A stretch of DNA of 64,000 nt, taken from Auriscalpium vulgare (taxonomy: Eukaryota; Basidiomycota; Agaricomycetes; Russulales; Auriscalpiaceae). Made by a program: the position numbers and the translations under genes. Positions 49,130 to 59,500 of the stretch are shown here, in pieces. Within the stretch, counting starts at the first letter, position 1, and each line of letters starts with the position of its first letter. The stretch lies in the NCBI GenBank assembly GCA_019915015.1, contig JAHBBC010000023.1, positions 434,001 through 498,000 of the forward strand, in the 5' to 3' direction. Under the pieces are notes generated by a model. It saw only the letters and a list, made by a program, of their open reading frames with translations, was not told the DNA's origin and did not search any database.

Positions 49130-50501
49130 CTAATCTACCTTCACTTTCTCTGACGCCGACGACATAGGAACATCCTCCGTCTCCTGGACGTCAAGCCTGG
49201 CTTTCTTCACCGCTCCTTCATTGTAACCGACACGACGCTTGGGTCGCACGATGACGGCTTGCGTCGATTTCGTGATATCGGCCTCTAGGAGCGACAGGTC
49301 GTAGGCCTGTAGTCGTCAGCAGGATCTTCGTAGACGCTATCACGACGCATGCTCACTTCCTGTATGCCCCTGTCTAGCAGTGCCAACGACACCATCTTGA
49401 GAATCATCTGCTCGTTCGCCTTCTTGCCCATGCGCGGGACTGACCCAAGCGTAAATTGAACTTCGACGAGTTGGCCAACACGGAAGACGGCCGGATCGGC
49501 AGGCCTGTACGTGTGACCCCGTCTATCGGCACATTAATTCATAATCCCTGAAAGGCGTGAGGTGGCTCGCACCCAACAGACGTGTGCTTCTCGAAATAGA
49601 GCACTTCGTTGTCCTGCGTGTGCACGCCGAGATGCGCCGAGGCCTTTCAAATGATGCCATGTGGGTCCACGTTGTCTGGGAACGGCACCGCATCCTGGCC
49701 CTTCATGACGCTCTTCGGCGTCACGTACCTGTTTGAAAACGTTATCAAAGGTAGGTCCCCGATATAGTCTGGCTGCCATCTCGTGAAGTCTCCCTCTCGG
49801 AAGAGCGCGGACATGCGCTGGTGTATGCCAAGGACCGCACCCATTGACTGGATGAACTGGGGCGCATCCAGGCCTGTGATGGTGACTGATTGCTTGGCCC
49901 AAATGGCGTGCTGTGGAAGCCTGGGGAAAATCGAAAGATAAGTTTGTGACCAGGAGGGCCGGAGGACGCTTACTGAGTTTTGTTGGTTATGGGCGGCAGG
50001 TCGTGTTCCATGACGATGCCCCTCAAGACGAACACGGCCTCATCCAGGAGCGCCTCGCCATTCTCCTTCAGCATTATCTGCGTGCGCCCCTCTTCCGTCC
50101 TCGATACGTCGATGTTGTTCCTCAGCGCATCAATCTAAGAAACGTAAGCGAACATGATGTCAGGCGCGCTCCTTTGCACTGACGTTGGCCATGTCATGTA
50201 GCTTCAGTTTGTCCGTCTCCTCATTGTCCAGTCCCTCGATACAGCGGTACACGCGATCCACTACCATCTACGTGAGCATCACCTCTCTTCTGGGAGATAT
50301 CGCTCACCGATACGATTGTCCGCCTTCAGGTAAGACAACAGCCTGTCCATTGCGACGGTCGAATACCCACAGCGGGGGAGGGTGAAGCACGATGGCACTG
50401 CCTTCACGCCTACACGATTTCATGCCAACTCGGTTGATCTCCGCGCCATTACACTGAAACCTCCTGGCCAGCACGGCTCGGGCCTTTGTCGCAGACCGCA
50501 T
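49130..50501 (-). CDS. multi-exon orphan protein, divergent partner of 50,810
   Basis: The likely start is at 50501 (MRSATKARAVLARRFQCNGA). Successive exons read LWVFDRRNGQAVVLPEGGQS, CIEGLDNEETDKLKLHDM, ALRNNIDVSRTEEGRTQIML, AVFVLRGIVMEHDLPPITNK, LPQHAIWAKQSVTITGLDAP, FREGDFTRWQPDYIGDLPLI, VPFPDNVDPHGII and HLGVHTQDNEVLYFEKHTSV. Later exons read VFRVGQLVEVQFTLGSVPRM and QEVAYDLSLLEADITKSTQA, ending SSASEKVKVD. Several junctions close in phase and no decay is evident. The pattern NVDPHGI...VHTQDNEVLYFEK...FRVGQLVEVQ recalls a repeatedly seen Agaricomycete orphan family (from memory). Function is unknown. Confidence 0.6.
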
Positions 50502-50748
50502 GTGCGTATTTCAAACCAAGGATCGCCATTGACTGAAACGAAAGGAGAACCGATAACATGCGATCACGACGGTTCAGGATTGGATGATGGACGTCCGATT
50601 GCGGAGCTTCGTAAAAGATTGCGGATCTTCGTAAAAGTCAGGAGCCATGCGGACCGCATGCATTGGGCATTACCCGCTGGCCGAACAAGCCCGAGACAAA
50701 GTCGTGCGCCGATTCGTGGCCCTAATCCGAGGCTCGCCTTCGTACGGC

Positions 50749-50755
50749 TATAAAA
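50749..50755 (+). promoter_or_regulatory. TATA box for the 50,810 gene
   Basis: TATAAAA lies 55 bp upstream of the ATG at 50810, in the roughly 310-bp region between two divergent genes. The reverse strand also shows TTTTATAG here. Confidence 0.5.
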
Positions 50756-50809
50756 TGCCGAGCTAAACCGCCTCTATTCTTTCAGGGCACGCCGTCGGAG
50801 TCGTCCGCC

Positions 50810-53442
50810 ATGCCTCCTCGCGCTTCTAATCGTACTCCCAAGCCAACCCCGAAGAAGGCAGCGCAGCAAGAACGCAAGAAAGCCAAGGCAGAAATGTTCG
50901 TAACTTCTGCCGCTTTCTCCACCGCGTCTTACCATGCTGTCGTGTATTCAGGTCTGCGAGCGACCAGGAGATGTTGTCCGCCGAAGAAGACGACAGGTGA
51001 GAGCAAACGCGTCGCCCATGTTCAATCCCACCTGACGACCTCGACAGCGACGGCGACCGCAAGCGGAAGAAAAAGAGGTGGGTACTTCTGCGTGGCCTCC
51101 GTTACCAGCTGACGCGCATTCCAACGACAGTTCCAAACGGCACCGTTCACGGTATGTCAGAGCCCTCGTGCCGTGCACCGCCCCCTCACACGCCGAACAG
51201 TTCATCTGAGAGGGATGACTCTGAGCAAGAGCATAGCGACGAATCTCGCCGTCAGCGAAGGCGCAAGAAGCGTCGCCACCGGTCCCGATCTTCGTGCGTC
51301 GGTCGCGCTGCAGCCCTAACACCGTCGCTCATTTCCGTGTCGACAGCTCCACAGAGTCCGAGAACAGCGGCCCTAAAGCCGCAAAGCGCGACCGAGGGAG
51401 GGCGCGTCACCGCGACAGGCTTATCGACGACGAAGCGGTCGAGTCTACAATGTCTAGGTACGCCTATATCTCTCAATAGAAACCGGCGTCTCACGGACCC
51501 CTTCCAGTGATGACGCCCCTACGAATCGTGACGGGAAACGCAGCTCTACGTGGGTATTTTCTTTATCTGCCGCCACCATGGCATTGGTCCAATCACGTTT
51601 CGGACAGTCGCACTCCAAAGTCCGGCAAGGCAAAGGGCGCGCACAACACACCGTCAAAGTCTGCAAAAGGCAAAGCAACCCGCCATGCGTCACCGTAAGC
51701 GTCGCTTCACCGACTTTCGTCTATGACTTGAGGTAAGCCTCTTAGATCCCCACCGCCCGGTGATGACGGGACCAAGAAGAAGAAGGCTCGCGCGAAGCGG
51801 ACGCCGTACGTCGGCGGCATACAACAATTGCTCGAGATGCTCACATTACTCAGCACCCCGGATCCTGACGACGACCTGGGCAACTTCGACGAGCCTCTGA
51901 AACCGATGTTATTGTCTAAGACCAATGCCTCGTACGGCTTTCGTCTTCGCTATAACCTTGCATACCCCTCTTTCTGATAACGCTCTTTGCAGGAAGACCG
52001 CCGCGCCCATAGTGGATGTCGAGGACGTTGAAATGACGCCCGAGGACCGCGCAGTGTAAGCGCATTTGCATGCCCGGCAGGAACCCTATTTATTTGACGG
52101 CAACGTAGGCTGATTCACCAAGACGCACTAGCGATAGCCGAAGCAGGAAAAACCGTCACGTTCGTCATCCACAAATGCTGCCCGTACCATCGTTGACTAC
52201 CGTCCGCAGGCCGATGACGCGCTGCGATGTCACCATTCCCGCTCGTATGGACCCTCTCTTAATCCGCACGTACAGAACTGCCCTCGCTCCGTTGAGGTAG
52301 GCCCACGCAAGGCGCCCTCTATACGTCGCTGACTAGCCGACCGACAGGCAAGTCGTTACGATCCCGGACATTCTTACGCGTAGCTTCAGCGCGCTCACGG
52401 ACAACAAATTGTACGGAGAGCTTGACTGCGCGTAAGTCATCTCCTCGCACATGCGCTTTCAGAGCCTAAACGCTGCGTTGCAACAGCGGTCTGGCAGATC
52501 TAGTCGCGTTCGCCCGTGAGGGAACGAAACTCGTCAATCCGGCACGGGCCGACCCTGGAGAATACGAAATTATGCTGGCTGCCCGTGGCGGCAACAGTAC
52601 AATTGCCATCCGCTTCCAAACGTGCTTGATGGTCACGTTTGGCTTCATCACCATGAGTAACCTGCTCACGCCGCGCTCAACGAACAACGGCTGTGCGTCC
52701 TTTCCTTCGCGATCTCGAGCCACCGCTGACGAGCCTGCGCAGCGACCCTGTACAAAGAGATTCGCCTGCATGCCATCACCCTTGAATGGGAACGCCTCCT
52801 CGGTTTCTGCGGCGCTGTGATGCGGGAGAGCTCTTTTGACCTGTTCGCCCTCAATGGAACGGTTGGGTTCAGCTCGTTCGGAGACAAGCCTGAAGGTCCG
52901 TGCTTACACCCCGATAACTCGGACCACGCTCATGGCTCTGTAACAGCCCCGGCACCCAAGGGTCCGGACAAAGGGTGGATGTCAACGAGCCCATCAAGTA
53001 AACGGTACGCGGCACCTGGCCGCACGGCAGTCGACCTCAACTCTATGACTCGTAAGGCGCTCTCTACCGCGGACAGTGGTACGCACGTTCTGTCCAATAC
53101 AGGGGCTCGAGTGCTGAATCCCGCTGCGTAGTGCCGGTGTGGGACATCAGCTCTGGATACCGTGGGCCTGCCCCGGACAAACTCCGCGATGCGCCGGAGG
53201 ACATCATCACGATGTTCAGCGACGATGCGGATAAATGGGAGAAGGAGATACCGGTCGACTCTTTTGTCGCCGTCTTCCACACCATCTCCTCGTTCCGTAA
53301 CAACCAGATGCAGCAAGCCCTATCGTTCAACATACAGGGCGCGCTCATCCTTGCCATGCCGCTCTCGGATGTCCCGAACCCCGCATCTACTGCCACGGAG
53401 TTTGTGCAGGGCAGTTCCCGCCGCCGCGCTGCTAGGAAATAG
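50810..53442 (+). CDS. many-exon orphan protein with SR-like basic N-terminus
   Basis: Starts MPPRASNRTPKPTPKKAAQQ. At least ten short exons join in phase: EMLSAEEDD, SDGDRKRKKKR, SSKRHRS, an Arg/Ser-rich exon (DESRRQRRRKKRRHRSRS), SSTESENSGPKAAKRDRGR, SDDAPTNRDGKRSS, TRTPKSGKAKGAHNTPSKS and PPPGDDGTKKKKARAKRTPY with LLEMLTLLSTPDPDDDL. Later exons are more globular: GLADLVAFAREGTKLVNPA, EIMLAARGGNSTIAIRFQTC, ESSFDLFALNGTVGFSSFGD and WDISSGYRGPAPDKLRDAPE, ending FVQGSSRRRAARK at 53442. Junctions between about 52,150 and 52,480 were not resolved. The long basic disordered leader suggests a nuclear or RNA/chromatin-associated protein (inference). Its stop is about 150 bp before the Helitron ORF. 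Confidence 0.6.
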
Positions 53443-53594
53443 TACCTACCTCGTAACATCAATTGTGCAATGCAAATCTATGCCTGTCGTGAATTACCGC
53501 GTGATCTAAGACCCAATTTTAAACGAGCACGCGACGCGCCTGCTCCGAGGCGATTTTATCGGCGTATACTACCTTGCCTCAACACACCTCCACC

Positions 53595-56500
53595 ATGCTC
53601 CACACCCAACGCAATCCCCGAGACGCTCACGTCGACCAAGAGTCTAATGAGACATTCCAAAGGGATACTAAAGTGTACGCCATAACGGCAAAAGAACGGT
53701 GGCCAATGGGCAATGGAACGACCAACAGGTCCGCCATATGGGCAAAGCAATCGTGGCTACATGGCCTCCTGTGCCTTTGGGTATTTAGCGGGTGCTTCGC
53801 ATACGTGACGCTCTTGCAGCGAGGCTGGTCTCGCTCACTTGCGTCTTATGCAGAGCTGCTGTGCGTAACTGTCCAGGCATGCGATCCGCATGTTCGATCG
53901 TCCTGCTACGAGTTATTTGCTCTGGCGCACTTTACATCCGCTGCTTTGTTTCTGATACGGCGCTTCCTCATCCCCATCTCTCATCCGTTGAAGGCACGCA
54001 CGAATGCGTACGTAGGCGTACCGATAAGACACTCTACAAGGGATGATTCGTGCATTTTTGCCAACGCCTATGATCGCCTACAACCCTCTGAACTACCTAC
54101 GCTCGTCGGCGGGGGGCGTGGTAAACAGGTAACGCTGTGGACCGCCGACGAACTTCAGCCATACCTGTTGCCGGGAACGGCACCCCTGAGTGCTGACAGA
54201 TTCTATGAATTCTTTGACCACTTTACTGACGACAAGACGCCGTCCGTGACGGAAGAGGACAACATCCGCACCTCTGTTCCAATACAGATGCTGACGCGTA
54301 CTAATCGAAACAACCTCAGGCGCGTTTGCACGCAGCACGAAATAGGCCATCTCGCCAACGTAACCGTCTCTGATATGCGGGTTCTAATCGGTGACCATGT
54401 ACATACTGACGCATGTAACCACCATATAACGCTGTTCAAGGCTGCTGGGCTGCCAAGTACGAAACGGAAATCGAAGCCGGTAGAAGACAGCGCATACGGA
54501 GCTACGCCTGTGTTTCCACCGAGCCCTCTGTCGGACGACCTAATGCACCTGATTATATCAGGGTTTTGCTCGGAGTTGGACGATGTGCATATCAAAGAAG
54601 CCGCGTGCTCAGTTTGCGCGTGCCTATATCGCGTGAAGGATCTCTTACCGTTATCGGATAACGCGTTCGAGACATCGCTATTGGAGTCTGAGAGCATATT
54701 TATCACGCGTAAGGAAAGGCAGAGCGTCGCTGAGGAACCGCGAGCCCATGACGGGCCCGTAATGATCGGAACGCCTTTCGTATGCAAGTCCTGCTACGGG
54801 CCGCTGAAAAAAGGCCGCATGCCTCCCAGTGCTTTAGCAAACGGAAACTGGTTGGGAGATGTACCCCCTCAGCTTCAAAATTTGTCTTGGGCTGAAAAAA
54901 TGCTCGTTTCAAGAGTGTGCCACAACCGGTCTGTTGTGCGGGTCGTGTCCTCAGGAATGCACAAAATGAGCGCGAACGCCGTCTTCTTCGCAACTCCTAC
55001 TGCAAAGGTATACGCCGCCCTTCCACCCCCAAGAGAAGACCTGGATGAGGTATTGGGTTTCGTGTACATAGGTCCCACAAAACCGACAGATAAGGATCTT
55101 CGCCGTACGCCTTTATTAGTTAGGCGGAACAAGGTCGCTTGTGCCCTGGAATGGCTGAAACGCAACCATGCGGACTACAGAGATCTCAATATCTCATACG
55201 AGAACCTGGCTCAGTATGAGGAAGAGGGCGTGCCCGTGGTTACACAGTATAAATTATCAACAGACGGCGAGACTGGGGAAAACCGACCAGTGTATAACGC
55301 CGAAGACACGACAACGTCGGAAGGCGACTGCGCGTTCACGATACACGGACTGACTGGTGACGAGCTGGAACACAAGTCTACCGCGCAACTACGCGGCATA
55401 GCATTGAAACACTTGATGCAGGGCGGGAAGGCCTTGGGAATTGGGCATTCAGAAAAGCCAATGTCCTTGTATGCCAATCCGCAACTATACCCTCAAATAT
55501 TCCCATGGTTGTTCCCGTACGGGTTGGGTGGGGTGGGTAACGTTAATGGCGTCAGACGCGTCAACGACAAGAAACGTATACGTGACTTGTTGCTATACCA
55601 TGATAAACGATTCCAGCAGGAGCCTATGTTTCCGCTAATCGCACTCAACCATCAGCAAATCAAACAAGGTGGTTTAGGAGGATTTCTTCTAGCTAAGCAG
55701 GCTAATTTCGATCACATCAAGGAACGTCTGAGCAAAGTAGATACGGCTGTTCTCAACGGATTGATTGAACGTCTCTCCAAAGGTGAGCGGATCACAAACA
55801 AGACAGAGATGGAACAGAATTGCTATCAGGTGTTAAACGACCTTGATTACGTCGCGGCGAACGTACCAGGGTCGAAGACAAGTAAGAAAAATATGCGGAC
55901 AGAGATATGGTCCCTCATTTCATATCTTGGGGCCCCTTCATGGTTTATCACATTCTCTCCTTCGGACGTCAACCATCCGATCGCATTATATTACGCTGAT
56001 AAAGATGCCGCAATATATCCTACATTCTACAGCCAGGACGAGCGCGTCCGCCTCATTGCCAACAACCCCGTGGCCGGTGCCAAGTTCTTCAACCTGATGG
56101 TGGAGCTCTTTATAAAACATGTCCTCGGTGTCGACGCGGACCACGATGGGGTATACGGTAAAACAGCAGGATACTACGGAACTGTAGAACAGCAGGGTCG
56201 TCTCACGCTTCACTTGCATCTGTTGCTGTGGATCGCGGGCGCTCCGACGCCACAGGAAATCCGGGATAAAGTGCTTGATCCGGAGTCAGATTTCCAGAGA
56301 GAGATTATAAAATACTTGGAGAGCGTACACGCGGGCCAACTGTCGACAGGAACGATAGAGAACTTTGACAGCTATATCAAAGAGGCTCAAGGCGAGATAG
56401 ACTATATTAACCCCGCACTCAATTTTCCAGTTGCCCCTCCGGCCATGTGCTATACCCACACCGTGCGGTCTGTACACAACTGTCATACCTGTGTGGAATA

Positions 56501-59500
56501 CGGCAAATGGAAAGCGCTATATGAGTCAACTGTAGATGACTTGCTAGTTAGGTTGAACAAGCACAAACATCACGCCGGCTGTATCAATCAAAAGTACGAC
56601 ACCTGCAAATCGCGCTTTCCCAGAGAGACCTTTCCTACTACCACAGTAGACCCAGACAACGGCAGTATCACTATGAAACATGGCGAGTCTTGGCTCAATA
56701 CCTTCACGTACGTACTCACATACGTCTTACGTTGCAATTCCGATGTGAAAAGTCTGCTGTCTGGAACCGCAATTAAATCCGTCATAGCGTATGTAACGGA
56801 TTATATTACCAAGACCCCTTTGAACACTCACGTTATGTTTGAAGCTGTGAGATCCATATTTGAAAGAAACGCCATAATAGATGATAGCTCTTTGTCAAGC
56901 ACACAGAAGGCCAAAAGAATCATGGTACAGGTGGTCAACAATTTGACCTCAAAGCAGGAGACGGGAGGTCCGATGGCTTCCTTGTACCTTCTACAGCATC
57001 CGGATCACTACACGAAGCATCAGTTTGCCAAGCTGTACTGGAAAAATTATGTCAACGAGGTCGCTCACTTTTGGCGTCTTACTAAGGAAGAGTCTGAAAC
57101 ATCCGACCCAACGATTGTAGTCAAGAACATCAAAGGTTATATTGTAGGCCAATCTAACACAATGGATTACACACATAGACCTGCATCATTGAAGGATATG
57201 AGCCTACACACTTGGACCATGCTATGCTCCAAAGTCTTAGTCCGAAAACGCAAAGAGAAACGGACGTCCGATGACCGGAAAAGCGACTCGGATGGCTCGG
57301 AGCATGATGGCTTAGACTCTGACTTGGACTCAGACGATGAAGGCCTGCTTTTAGCGGCAAATGATCCAGACTCTGATTATGAGCCAACACGGTCAGTTCC
57401 AAAACCATCCAAGGCAAAGTCGACACCTCACAGGTTCCCTTCGACGCACCCGCAAAGTCAAAGTCACGCCGTACGTATTAGTAAAGAAGCGAAAGTGCCG
57501 AATTTCATAGGAGGCGCAATGCCCAGGCGAGATCAAGGCAATATCGAGGAATACTGCATGGCGATGCTTGTTTTGTTTAAACCCTGGTGTCACCCTGCGG
57601 ACCTTAAAGAAGAGCACTTGTCCTGGCAGGAGACGTTCGAACGCCATACCTTTTCTTCTCCGGAAAAACGGTTTATGGACTTTATGCAAATCCGCTATGA
57701 ATGCAACGACGCCCGGGACGACTATGCAGCCAGGAGGAAGGCCGGAATAGCGGAAGGCAACTTAAGTCCAGATATAATCAACCAATTCATAGATGATATG
57801 GAACCCCAGGCCGGTGTGCATGATATTGACGATACTCTGAATGTGGAAGAACTCGTTCAACAGTTAGAAGCTCAATGGCAAGTTATAGGTAAAAGGACGT
57901 TAAATCGTAGGAGTCAAATGGATCAGATTGAGAAAGTGATGTTGGAGTGCGGGTGGTTAGATCGTGCTACAGAAGACGCCCCGGATCATGACATGGAGCC
58001 TCATTTCATGGGTGGTGACAGGGCTGCGAGTTACTGGAAGAACGTCTTGGCTGTCGAAAAACAGGCAATCATTGATAGCAGGATTGCACAAGCTGAAAAG
58101 GCAGCAGGCCGGAATTCGGCTGAACATGCCGACCCGAAATCCGCTGACGCCGTCAAGCTTGTTGATCTTGCCTACCTTCAAGAGGCACATCACCCAGGTA
58201 CGCAACAAGAGCAAGATGTGGCGACCGAAACCGCAAAGTTGTTTACGCTTAATACTGAACAAAAACGTGCATTCCGTATCGTTGCGAATCATGCGTTAGA
58301 TCCTGCATCGGAACAGCTCAAGATGTATCTCGGCGGAATGGGCGGAACAGGAAAATCACAAGTCATAAAAGCCTTGATGTACTTCTTCGAAAAACTGAGC
58401 CAAGACTACAAGTTTCTTGTTCTTGCACCAACTGGGGCTGCTGCCGCTTTGGTATCCGGTTCAACCTATCATTCGGTGCTGGGCATCAACGGATTTGGTG
58501 TTAAACAGTCTACAGCTGCCATTAGTGAAGTGCGCGATCGAATAAAGCATGTGCAGTATGTGTTTCTAGATGAGATCTCCATGGTCGACTGTGAGAGCTT
58601 GTATAATATTAGCGCCCAGATGTGCTTGGCCATGCAAATATACGATGTCCCGTTTGGAGGCAAAAATATGGTATTTGCCGGCGATTTCGCACAACTACCG
58701 CCACCGTCAACAAGCCCAGCCTTATACTACAAAACGGCAGATTCAACCTTGCATACTACGCATAGCCACAAAGCGCAGAAAGCTGCAATGGGAAAGGCCA
58801 CATGGCATCAAACAACTCATGCGGTGATCCTCAGACAAAACATGAGGCAGAAAACACAGTCAGAGGAGGATGCCAAGTTTCGTACGGCACTCGAAAACAT
58901 GCGCTACAAAGCTTGCACAGATGAGGACATAGCGCTCTTACGAACAAGGATTGCAGGCCAGCGACCGGAACAGCCCCACATTAATGACCCTCAATTCAGA
59001 TACGTCTCAATAATCACAGGCCTCAACTCCCATCGTGACAGGTTGAATGAATTGAACAGCAAACAGTTTGCTAAGGATAACGGAAGGCAACTGGTCAAGT
59101 TATACTCCGTTGATAAGTGGAGAGGTCGTGCTACGGGATCTGCTGATCATGAGCAATCCAGAAAACTTAAAAATGTAATCGATCCCTTGCGCACTGTGAA
59201 TTCTATTGCACTAAGTGCTCAACAAACACTTTGGAATCTACCGCATGCGGTCACCAACAATCACCCGGGTATTCTATCACTGTGTAAAGGAATGCATGTA
59301 ATGATCAAGAAAAATGAAGCCACAGAGGTTGGTGTGACCAATGGTGCCGAAGGAATTGTCACAGGGTGGAAGGCATTTGACATTGGCAACAAACGTCAGG
59401 GGTTAGATACGCTGTTTGTCCGCCTGACAAACCCTACTAAACCCGTCCATCTTCCAGGGCTTGACATCAATGTTGTGCCTGTGTCCCATCAGACTCTGGA

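Noticed and set aside
53443..53594. Exact Helitron 5' terminus
   Set aside because: Several A/TC dinucleotide contexts exist and nothing in one copy distinguishes them; not called.
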